A stretch of DNA of 64,000 nt from Narthecium ossifragum (taxonomy: Eukaryota > Streptophyta > Magnoliopsida > Dioscoreales > Nartheciaceae): positions 18,337,288-18,401,287 of the forward strand of contig OY986969.1 of NCBI GenBank assembly GCA_963920575.1, in the 5' to 3' direction. A program made the translations under genes and the position numbers. Below, piece after piece: positions 11,108 to 20,326 of this stretch. The notes under the pieces are model-generated. The model ran no database searches and was not told where the DNA came from. It saw only the letters and a list, made by a program, of their open reading frames with translations. Position 1 is the first letter of the stretch, and each line of letters starts with the position of its first letter.

Positions 11108-12289
11108 GAGCATCACCGAGGCAAACATTGAAAAAGAGATAAATCCAAGCTCAAGTGCTATAATTGAGATAATAGAGGTCACTTCGCTAAGGAATGTCTT
11201 GAACCGAAGAAAGTAAGTCCTAACCCTAGATCTCTGGAGACATTTGTTTGCTCACATGTCTTTGTTACTCACACTCTCCTTGGTTAGATTGTAAACTCAG
11301 GAGCAACTAGACATGTAGGCAGAGATTGAGCTGGATATGTAGATTATCATCGAGTCCTAGTGGGTAGACATTACGTGATAATAGGCAATGGAGCGCAGGA
11401 AAATGTCTTAGGAGTTGGCACTTACCAACTCAAGATGTGTTCTGGAAGCACTTTGCTTCTACATGATGTTTTTCATGCACCCACTATTCGATGTAATCTG
11501 CTTTCAGTTCTAGCCTTGCTACAGTTAGTATTTTCTTTTCATTTTGAGGACGTTTGTTTGTCCATTTATCTAGGCCAAGCCCTTTATGGTCATGGATATT
11601 TGGAGAGTAGTTTCTTTATATTGGATTTGGATTTTGATTTGAATAATAACTCTATTTTCCTTGCTTCTTCTTCTTCTTCTGATATGAAATCTGAATCTAT
11701 TAAATGGCATGCAAGACTTGGTCACATAGGTCAAGAAAGTTTAGCTAGGTTGGCTAGAGAAGGGGTTTTGGGCTCTCTCGCCAAAGTGAGCCTTCTAGTA
11801 GGCAAGGCTAATAGAAAGCCTTTTGATAAGGCTACTAGAGCCTCACATACTCTTGAGCTAGTTCACTTGGATATATGTGGTCCAATGAATGCTAAGGCAC
11901 ATCATGGCGCTTCCTATTTCATTACATTTATTGATGACTTCTCCAGATTCGGGTTTGTATATCTGTTATCTTGTTGCTCAAAAGCTTTGGATTGTTTCAA
12001 ACACTTATTGGCAGAGGTTGAGAATCAAAAGAAGAGGAACTTGAAAGTTCTCTGTACAGATAGAGGCTGAGAATATTTATCTGATCAGTTTAGAGATCTA
12101 TGTGAGAAGAAAGGGATAGGCAGACAACTGACGATTCTTGGCACTCCACAACAAAATGGTGTTGCAGAGAGAAGAAGTCATACCCTCCTAGACATGGTTA
12201 GGTCGATGATGGCACATGCTAATCTCCCTATTAGTTTCTGGGGAGATACTTAGTTGATTGCAGCCTATATTCTTAACCGAGTGCCCTCA
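11108..12289 (+). pseudogene. pol: Ty1/copia gag-zinc knuckle, protease and integrase, interrupted
   Basis: Continuation of a copia polyprotein whose gag start is at 30236-30906. Visible in order: a decayed zinc knuckle (CYN*DNRGHFAKEC, 11155-11205), protease region (IVNSGATRHV, about 11289-11320), integrase with the H-H of its zinc finger (WHARLGHIGQE, 11703 on) but without the two cysteines, then catalytic-core blocks HLDICGPM (11864 on), LCTDRG (12049 on) and QNGVAERR (12153 on), supplying D, D and E. TGA at 12068 and TAG at 12251 break the frame. At 12289, in ILNRVPS, the LTR of the gag-protease element begins; RT and RNase H are absent. Confidence 0.88.
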
Positions 12290-13943
12290 TGATGAAACGT
12301 GAAAAGTACACAAATTAACCCCTTAATTTACCTTTATTAGTCTTCAAGTAAGGTATTTCTAATAATCTTCATGGTATTTCAGGTACAAGAGCCCTCAAGA
12401 GAAGTTAGATCAACTTTGGAGCGTAAACGAGCCTATTCGAGCACATTTAGGTACATGGGTCAACTTCAAAGATTAAACTGTACCTTCTCAAATAGAACCA
12501 GATAATGTGCCATATATGATTGACAAGCTCTGGAAGTGTAGTTTTTAGACAATTTTACGGTTCATGATTCCGAGTTTCCTACATGAAGTTATGGCATTTT
12601 TGGTACCAATGCGCAGTGCTGAATGACAAAAGAGATAATATGCAGAAAAGAAGATCGATCTTCTGTGTATAAAAGATCGATCTTTGTACTGTAGCAGAGA
12701 TGACAGAGAGCAATAATTCAAACGATCGATCTTCTCCCTATAGAAGATCGATCTTCCTCGGGCGCAGCCAATTATACGGGATGAAAAGATCAATCTTCAC
12801 CCCTAGAAGATCGATCTTCCAGTGTCAGTTAAGCAAAATGAAGGGCCCAGATGTAATCCGAAGGGGAGAAGCTTGAGGGCAATAAATACCAAACTTTGGG
12901 CTCTTATTGAGGGATTCCTTTGGACAAAAAGAGGCTAAGGAAAAGGGCAACCCCCTTGGGCAAGGAAGGGAGCTCTCATCCAAGAGAGAGGAGATTGATG
13001 AAGAAGAGGAGGATCCATCTCTTCTTCATGGCTTCTCCATCGAAGATGAGTAGCTAATCTATTTACCTAGTGGAATACCATGATGTTTTAGGTTTTATTT
13101 GTAGTTTTCTTTGGATTTGGATGTTGTAATCCTTATGAGACAAGTTGTATGAATTTATTCTTCATTTCTATACCTTTGTAGTTGGATTTTAATGTTGAAT
13201 GGTGGATCTCATTCTATTGCATAGGCTAGATCCTTATGCTTGGATGGTGTTTGTCGATATTTTCCAATGAGTAGGCTATGCTAGAACCATGACCACTTGT
13301 GTTGAAAGGAGTATTGACTCTAGGTTAGGGCTTGTAGGTGCTAGAACCACCCCAATCCACATCTAGCCTAGCATTCATTCTATCTTTGTATTGTATTGGG
13401 TGCGATGTGCTGGAACCACATCGATCCATTACGATATTCCATACAACACTATTCCTTGCGACTAGATGATCCTAACCGGACTTCTCGTTGGCGATGATCG
13501 AAGCTAATCCCTCGATCGTCGACTTTCTAGCATACACCTAGTGCGACAGATGGTCTTTAACCAGATATTCATTAGTGACGACCGTTGTTAGCCATAAGGT
13601 AGTTGATATTGTAGTGTCTCGATAGGATTGCACATCTTGATCCATTAGAAAGCTATGATTAAGCCTAATTCGGATTGGGATTCCCTAAGACCTCTTTCTA
13701 TCCATTGAATCATTTATATGCTTTCTTAGCTATCATATCCTAAAACCCAAAACCATTTCTTTTATTATCATTGTAGGAATACTTAGATTGAGGTAAGTAG
13801 TTTAATTGTTTCCATAGGCATCCCCTTGGATTCGACTCGGACTCACCGCTAGCTACCCCCAAAGGTAGTTAGTTAGGAGTTTGATTATAAATTTGTAATT
13901 TTGATCGGGCGTGTTAAGCCGCGACACTTTTCACGCCCCATCA
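12290..13943 (+). repeat. 5' LTR of gag-protease element, copy A
   Basis: TGATGAAACGTG...CCCATCA, 1,654 bp, followed by seven bases and the primer site. It contains paired AGATCGATCT palindromes (12646-12825) and a TATA-like CAATAAATA at 12880-12888; copy B has CTATAAATA here, so copy A appears mutated. It differs strongly from its own 3' LTR (same length class, subfamily-level similarity). Confidence 0.85.
12646..12825 (+). promoter_or_regulatory. Paired AAGATCGATCTT array, 5' LTR copy A
   Basis: Three pairs of AGATCGATCT-type palindromes with about 10-14 bp between members, ending about 55 bp before the TATA position. Each pair can also form a larger GAAGATCGATC stem. The identical array is at 51654-51829 in copy B. 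Confidence 0.7.
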
Positions 13944-13949
13944 AAATTT

Positions 13950-13967
13950 TGACGCCGTTGCCGGGGA
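13950..13967 (+). other. Primer binding site, tRNA-Asp type
   Basis: TGACGCCGTTGCCGGGGA follows the 5' LTR after AAATTT. It matches the 3' end complement of plant tRNA-Asp with one mismatch (TGGCGCC expected), the usual Athila primer. Copy B has the same variant at 52953-52970. Confidence 0.85.
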
Positions 13968-14208
13968 AAGATAACTAGTTTTGAGTAGCTTACTTAGTGT
14001 AGTTTTCTTTCCAATTAGTTGTTTTTCTTTTACCTACTATATAAAACACCAAAAATAGAATCGTGCTAATATTGTCATATCTTTTTGTGATCGAAAGGGG
14101 GAACGAGGGAGCATCCTTTCGAGCGGTGGAGGAGCGATCGTCGACAACACGTCACCGAGAGTGCACTGTTTATATTTCTGAACCTTGTATGCTCTTCGTG
14201 ATGTGTGA

Positions 14209-16025
14209 ATGAGTGTGCATGAGGATTCCGACTTTGATATTACATTGCTAGCATTTTTGGATTTGCGTGTTGCATCGCATAAACCATTAGCTCATTCTCA
14301 TTCATCCATGGATAACCCCGATCCTCATGATCTTCCCGACCCTATGGCAAAACTTCACCAACCCGAAAACCAAGGTCGTAGGGCCATGAAAGGACTTTTA
14401 TATCCCTAATTCTTTCACCTCAAATTCTTGCATCCAACATCGGTGATTGAGGCGGCCCATTATGAGATTAAACCACAATTTCTACAATCTTTGCCGGCCT
14501 TTCATGGATTATCCGACGAGGACCTTACAATCATATCGATGAATTTATTTCAATAAGTTCTACGATAAGGGTCAACAATTTCACCGAAGACGCTTGGAGA
14601 CTTAAATTGTTCCCTTTCACTCTCAAGGGTAAAGCCAAATATTGGCTTATTTCTTTGGAACCTCGATCTATCTCAACTTGGTCTCAACTACAAGCCCAAT
14701 TTCTTGCTAAATTCTTTCCAATCACTAAAACTAGTGATCTTTGCCAAGAAATTGCATCTTTTAGACAAGCATCTTTTAGACAAGCCGATGATGAAGCGTT
14801 CCATGAAGCTTGGGACCGCTATAGAGAACTTCTTAGGAAGTGTCCGCATCATCAACTTCCACAATGGGCTATAGTGGAAAATTTCTATAAAGGTCTTAAG
14901 GAGAGGTACCAATTGACTATTGATGCCGCGTGTGGGGGAGTCTTTATCACAAACCCTCTTGATGATTCTTGGAAGCTTTTCGAGAAACTTGCCGAGAACT
15001 CCCAACACCATTCCTCTTCCTCTAGAAACAACCGAGGGTCTTCGAGTCAACCTACTCCTAGGGGAATTCTTGAGCTTAATGAGTCAACCCGGTTTGCCCA
15101 ACAAGTCGACGCTTTGAGTAGGAAGCTTGATCAAGTCCTTACCCGAACTACAAATCAAGTTGCTTCCTCTAATCCTTTGTTGCCCTCATCTTCGGGGGAA
15201 CTTTGTTTCTTGTGCTCTAATCCCGGCCATGACGTAATTGATTGCCATTTGGCATGCCATTATCCCGAGCTAGTGCAAGAACACGACAATGCGATTTATG
15301 GGCAATCCAAATTGGCTTATGATCCGTATTCCAACACGTACAATCCCGGTTTGAGAGACCATTCAAATTTTTCTTGGAGGACACCCGGCCAGCAATCTAA
15401 TTCTTTCAACCCAAGGCCGCCATCCATGGGCACTCAAGCCCCAAATTATCCTCCAAAATTCCAATCGACATATCCTTCTAATTCTCAAGGCCAACCTCCT
15501 CCATTCCAACCGTCATATCGGCCTCCCCAAGCTTATTCTTCCCAAGCACTTTATCAAGCTCAACCACCACAATCTTGGGGGCATCAACCATATACATCTC
15601 CACAACCTCAAGTGCCCACAGGCCAACCTTCTCATTCTCAACAACCAAAGGGAGACCAACACATTGATGAGAGACTTTTGAAGGCCTTGAATTCTTTCGA
15701 AGCTAGTACTCAATTACTTCACTCCCATTCTGAATCTTTAGCAAAAATGGAGGTGCAATTGGGCCAATTGGCCAATGCCATCTCTAGGAGGGACGAGGGG
15801 CGATTACCTAGTCAACCCATCCCCAACCCAAAAGGCCAACACTCCATTGATTCAATTCATGAACAAGTCAATCCAGTGACGATCCTACAGAGTGGCAAAA
15901 TGTTTCCCAATGTGGAGAAGCCGAATGACATTTCACAAGAGCATGAGCATGACATACATTCATTGTCACCATTGCATGAGTGCACACCTTCTTCACCACA
16001 TGCATCTTCGTCGTCCAAAGATTAG
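14209..16025 (+). pseudogene. gag: Athila-like gag, copy A (broken)
   Basis: Capsid/nucleocapsid precursor. The ATG at 14209 opens MSVHEDSD; TAA at 14407 (shared with copy B) interrupts; the gag core LFPFTLKGKAKYWL...SWSQLQ, QFLAKFFP, EAWDRYRELLR.CPHH is clear from 14607. A CX2CX4HX4C zinc knuckle (CFLCSNPGHDVIDC) lies near 15204-15245, then a P/Q/S-rich segment. Copy-A-specific damage: loss of one C near 14524, a 15-bp tandem duplication at 14754-14783 (in frame, adding five residues), and TAG at 16023. Without these the frame would run on into the protease, as in an Athila Gag-Pol. Confidence 0.9.
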
Positions 16026-16076
16026 CATGCACCTAAGGACTCCGAGGCATCTCATAACACACTTACACCCAATGAT

Positions 16077-16859
16077 TTGCATACATCTTCGAGTCCGACA
16101 CCTCAATCTCATGAGCCAAGTCTTGATGCTTATATTCCAAAAATTCCCTTTCCCGAGGCTCTAGCGGATCCTATTTCATCTCCATATAAAAATCCTAAAC
16201 TTGATGAGATGATGGAAGTTTTTAAGAAAGTCCATATCAATCTTCCACTTCTAGATGCCATTAAACAAATTCCGTCTTATGCTAAGTATCTCAAAGAGCT
16301 TTGCACTCATAAAAGGCAATCTAGATATCATATTTCTAAGAAAATTTTCTTGACCGAGCATGTGAGCTCTATCCTTAGATGTGACCTTCCCCGTAAACTT
16401 GGAGATCCGGGCATCCCTACCATTCCTTGCATAATTGGTAATAATCTCATTGAGGGAGCCCTACTTGATTTGGGAGCGAGTGTCAACATTCTTCCTTACT
16501 CCTTATATTGCCAATTTGGAATAAGAGAGCTCAAACCCACAATGATGAACCTTCAACTTGCCGATAGATCAACGAAAAAACCTCGAGGTATAGTTGAAGA
16601 TGTGTTGGTCAAGGTAGAGAAGGCTTTCTTTCCGGTGGATTTTGTGGTCTTAGACATGGAGCCCGGACCACGGCATAAAAAGTCCGTTCCCATCATTCTT
16701 GGTCGACCATTCCTTGCCACAGCCAACGCTTTAATAAATTGTAGGAATGGAGTCATGATTGTTACATTTGGCAACATGGAGATACGGCTTAACATCTTTC
16801 ATGCATCTAAGCATTATGCATGTGAAAAAGAATGTTTTTATGATCGATGCTTGGAATGA
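16077..16859 (+). pseudogene. Athila-like aspartic protease, copy A
   Basis: Polyprotein-processing protease, in the gag frame after TAG 16023. The N-terminal part keeps Athila linker sequence (PYKNPKLDEMMEVFKKVHIN, LPLLDAIKQIPSYAKYLKEL). The protease core follows: IPCIIG, ALLDLGASVNILPYS with catalytic D, LQLADRSTKKPRGIVEDVLV, FFPVDFVVLDME, VPIILGRPFLAT and MEIRLNIFHASKH. It is open throughout here, whereas copy B has TGA in the linker (55306). The stop TGA at 16857 follows a shift out of the acidic ORF frame at a five-T run. No RT follows. Confidence 0.88.
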
Positions 16860-17547
16860 TCATCACGATGATGAAAGCTTGAATGATTTACTTGGAGATG
16901 ATGAAGAGGTGGATGGTAATTGTTGTGATATTAATTTGCCGGTATACCAACCATTTTATGAAGTCATGCCCAATTATGAAGAGGATGTTTGTGATACCAA
17001 TATGTCGGTCTATGAAGTTTTTAGAGGGGGCATATCAATTTTCGGGGACTCCTATGATGTGAATTTGCCAATCTATGAGGTGTTTTGGGAGGACATAAAT
17101 AATGTTGATGGGCCGAATTTGGTTGGCTTTCAAGAAAGTTGATCAATCTCTCATGATTGTGATGGTGAAGTTTTGGATGAGGTCTTGCCCATTCTTGATT
17201 ATGATTATATAGGCAATGATTGTGTGACCCCTTGGTGGAGGCATGACTTTGATTTGTCGCCTTCCACATCTTCCTCTACAATAATCTCTGCCACGATACT
17301 ATCATTGCTCACCTCAATTGTCATGCAATTTCCCGTGTTCTTGCATACATTCGTTTGCCCTTATAGGACTGTTAATAAAGAACGTGACCTCTTTTATGTT
17401 AAAATGGATAAATGTTTAAAATGGCTTGTGATGAAAGAAACTTGGTTTTATCATTGGCATTTAAATAAAGTCCTTCGAAGATGGCTTCATTTTCGCATCT
17501 TTAGATGCTACCATCAGTTAGAGGGGGCATTGAAATTTTACGGGTGA
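16840..17547 (+). pseudogene. Acidic ORF replacing RT/INT, copy A
   Basis: Frame overlapping the protease end, one base off, with ATG at 16840. About 236 codons to 17547 with a single TGA at 17140 that copy B lacks. The product is very acidic (NDLLGDDEE) and has three degenerate repeats of an (I/V)NLPVYE-VF type motif at about codons 35-90, then a Y/D-rich stretch and a hydrophobic segment (SATILSLLTS.VMQFPVFL) that could be membrane-associated. I do not recognise the family. By position it begins as the Athila protease-RT linker and then diverges. Copy B is intact across 17140 but has its own stop at 56411. Confidence 0.5.
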
Positions 17548-17587
17548 GCTTGCATTGTGTCGAGCTAGAGACGGTAAATCAAGCGCT

Positions 17588-17602
17588 TGGTGGGAGGCAA
17601 CC
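17588..17602 (+). other. GTGGGAGGCAACCCA motif, copy A
   Basis: Short conserved motif that in this window also sits just after the integrase of the true Athila (49812-49826, reverse strand as CTGGGAGGCAACCCAG). It marks where the end of pol would be, so sequences to its left replaced RT-INT. Also at 56578-56592. Confidence 0.6.
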
Positions 17603-17937
17603 CATCCTTTCTTCGTATTTTTATGAATTTGTTTGTTATTTCTTCTTTGCATGATTGATTATTTTTCCAATTATTTGCATGTTTGATTTTGGTATGTTTT
17701 TGAATCGATTTTTGTGTTGATGATTGTGATGTCAAGATGGTTTTTGTTGAATTTGTGTGATGATTGATGAATTGAATGGCTTAGAGTATTTCCACTGTGG
17801 TATTTTAACGCCTAAGGAGTCTAGTATTCATGCATGTGGAGTGTGGAGCAAGTTCTCAGGTTTTCATCTCTATTTTGCGTTTCTTTATGCAAAAGATCGA
17901 TCTTCCGAGGAGTGAAGATTGATCCTTTATATCTGTT

Positions 17938-18300
17938 TGTATAGAAGCTGAAGCCTGGGTATGCATGATCGATCCTTTCATCACCTACAGATCGATCTTT
18001 CTTGCACATTTAATTGTGACAGAGGGATGGTTTTGAGGTGATCGATCTTTTCGTCACTGAAGATCGATCTCTCTTGCGCATTTAATTGTGACAGAGGGAT
18101 GGTTTTGAGGTGATTGATCTCTCATCACCTAAAGATCGATCTTTTTTGCGCATTTAATTTGACAGAGAGATGGTTTTGAGGTGATCGATCTTTCATCACC
18201 TAAAGATCGATTTCTCGTGCGGATTTAATTGCGACAGAGGGATGGTTTTGAGGTGATCGATTTTGTATCACTTGAAGATCGATATTTTAATGAGTTTTTG
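17938..18300 (+). repeat. 72-bp minisatellite, copy A
   Basis: Four to five tandem units of about 70-72 bp with the core TTTAATTGTGACAGAGGGAT and a GATCGATCTTTCATCACCTA palindrome pair; cores start at about 18009, 18081, 18153 and 18223. Units differ by point changes, mostly inside the palindromes. Copy B equivalent: about 56938-57290. Confidence 0.8.
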
Positions 18301-18535
18301 CAATTCTCCGAGATAGGAAGATTGATCTTCCTGCGTGGAAGATCACTCTTTCCCTTTGTCCCATCTTAGCTGAGAGACCAAGTAAAGAAGATCGATCTTT
18401 CAAGCGGAAACGATCGATCTTACTTACTTGTACACGTCAGCGCGCCTTAAGCCAGATCCTTTATGATGCTGCCACGTGTCCGAAGATTGATCTTTCTCTT
18501 GCAAGAGATCGATCTTTTGCGGGGATTGTTAAAAA

Positions 18536-18544
18536 AATATATAG
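18536..18544 (+). promoter_or_regulatory. TATA-like site before ORF3, copy A
   Basis: AATATATAG in an AT-rich spacer followed by GACGGGAGACC and a CT-rich leader. Copy B reads AATGTATAG, so the site is weakened there. Confidence 0.4.
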
Positions 18545-18877
18545 ACGGGAGACCGACTTAGGGCTCACAAGCCCTAAGATCGATCTTTCCCCCCTTCTTC
18601 CCTCAGTCGACCCCGCCGCCACCTCTCTTCGTCTCCGTCTCTGACCATCACGCCGCCATTTCTCCTACCAAATCACGTCGCCTTCCACCTCCCAGTGCAT
18701 CCGCGACCTCTCCCCATCACTTCCCTTCCCTCAATCGACCCCGGCGTCGTTACATATCTCCACATTTCCTCCTCTCCTCCCACCGGCGGCGTTTTCTCTT
18801 CCAACGAGCTCCTCTTCGCCGGCCACATGCATCGTTCCTCTTCACCCCAAGCTGACCACCCCGTCTACTTACGTCCA

Positions 18878-20326
18878 ATGGGCTGCAAGCCAACCGCCGC
18901 CACAAAAAAGGCCGCCGCTTCATCTTCCACACCACCAGCAAGACCTCCCTCCGCTCCTTCCGCGAGGCCTCCAGCACCTCCGGCACCTCCACGACAAGCT
19001 TCCACCCCTCCTGCTTCACCACCTTCACGACAAGCTGCCACCCCTCCTGCTTCTTCCACACGGCCGGTGCGGACCACGAGAGCTCCGGCCGCATCGTCCA
19101 CGGCTCCGACAACATCAAAAAGGAAAGCCTCAGCTGCTTCTTCATCCAATCCTCGCCAATCCAAGAATCTCAAGAAGAATGTCCGGCCTTCCACTGTGCC
19201 CACGGTCGTCCGAGGTCTACTTCCGCAATGGCAGCGGGAGGTAAACCTCGAATTCACTTTCGATGTTGATTTCTTTCGTACCGTCGAGCATGCCCAGGAG
19301 TCCATGGCAATCCTGGAAAGCCGTGGTCTTCTACCTCTGTGCACACCTGAGACCACGGTGTACCCTAGGCTTGTCTGCATGTTCTACCAGAACATGAAAG
19401 CCATCGCCTACGAGGATGATAGGGATGATGCTACTGATGGATCCTTCCCCGCCCGTGGCTTCTCATCCGTGATTGACGGGGTCGAGGTTACATTAACGTC
19501 CAAAACCATCTCTGAGGTTTTGGCGATTCCAATGCACTGCCCTGACTTTTACAAATTCTGACCCGAGGAGTTGTAGGTTCGGGACTCCGATGCTCACCTC
19601 TTCCTCCACCCGGATCGCACGGGCGGAGGCACATTTACGCGTACCGAGCTGCAGGCCTCATTTTGGTTGTTCGACGACATCTTGCGCCGCAACATCTTTC
19701 TGAACGGCCACGGCCAATATCGGACAGGTTGTTGGCTTTGCACATTGTGGTTGTTGGCCAAGGGGTAGGCGCTCTACATACCTCAGCAGATTTTAGAGGA
19801 TATGGCACAGTTTTACCGCGGGGCGGTTTGGGACCGGAAACCGAGCTATGACAACAAAGCTGTCCCGCACCCGAACCTGATTTCATCCTTCCTATCCAGT
19901 CAGGATCTTGTCCCGGAGGGCGAGTCGACCATTTCTACCGAGGCCCTCAGGCTTGCCCGCTTCGGTTCCGCCACCTGGGGCAAGGTCCTTGGCCACATGC
20001 GGAAGGCCGGCACCCCCATACGACAGCCGAGACCTGTATGTACACCGCCACAGTTTGGACCCGTGGAGCACCCTACCTTGGGTGAGATTTATCGTGAGCA
20101 CCGGGCGTTTCAGGACGTCGTGCTCCATCGTTTGGACGCGGTAGACGCGCGCGACGCAGCCTTTCGAGAGGACATATCCGGCCTTCGCCAGGACGTCTCC
20201 GCACTTCACCAGGTTGCCTCGCGTATCCTCCCACATCTCGATGACCTCCACCCTCCTCCTCCGCTGATCACCGCTATCGTTCCATACCGACCTCTTACCT
20301 TTCCAAAGCCGAGACCTCAGGGATGA
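18878..20326 (+). pseudogene. ORF3: proline-rich plant transposon-type protein, copy A
   Basis: A 483-codon frame from the ATG at 18878 (MGCKPTAATKK), with in-frame stops TGA 19559, TAG 19574 and TAG 19766 that copy B shares. The first about 95 residues are Ala/Pro/Ser/Thr-rich with a basic KRK patch (possible nuclear signal). Codons 110-230 form a globular part (RGLLPLCTPETT..RLVCMFYQN, GVEVTLTSKTISEVLAIP) resembling the plant retrotransposon-associated family often labelled 'putative plant transposon protein' (PF20167-type); this is from memory of the family. The C-terminal part (LREDISGLRQDVSALHQ-like) is a likely short coiled coil. It sits in the env-like position of Athila. Function unknown. 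Confidence 0.55.

Larger units (their letters stand above)
17881..18590 (+). promoter_or_regulatory. Internal palindrome array upstream of ORF3, copy A
   Basis: More than a dozen AAGATCGATCTT-type or near-matching palindromes over 700 bp, the central part organised in the 72-bp minisatellite. A TATA-like AATATATAG lies at 18536-18544, then a pyrimidine-rich leader and ORF3. This copies the order seen in the LTR promoters and is compatible with an internal promoter for ORF3. Confidence 0.5.

Noticed and set aside
11360..12070. Functional host gene with integrase-like protein
   Set aside because: Copia integrase motifs in order, stop codons, missing zinc-finger cysteines and nested LTR insertions show a retrotransposon relic.
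17938..18300. CRISPR-like array (repeats separated by variable spacers)
   Set aside because: Units are directly adjoining diverged minisatellite copies in a plant element; no spacer-like unique sequence and no cas genes.
18750..19145. Minus-strand open frames opposite ORF3 (also 18865-19380, 57661-58345)
   Set aside because: Shadows of the GC-rich proline/alanine coding strand; no similarity between frames and no motifs.
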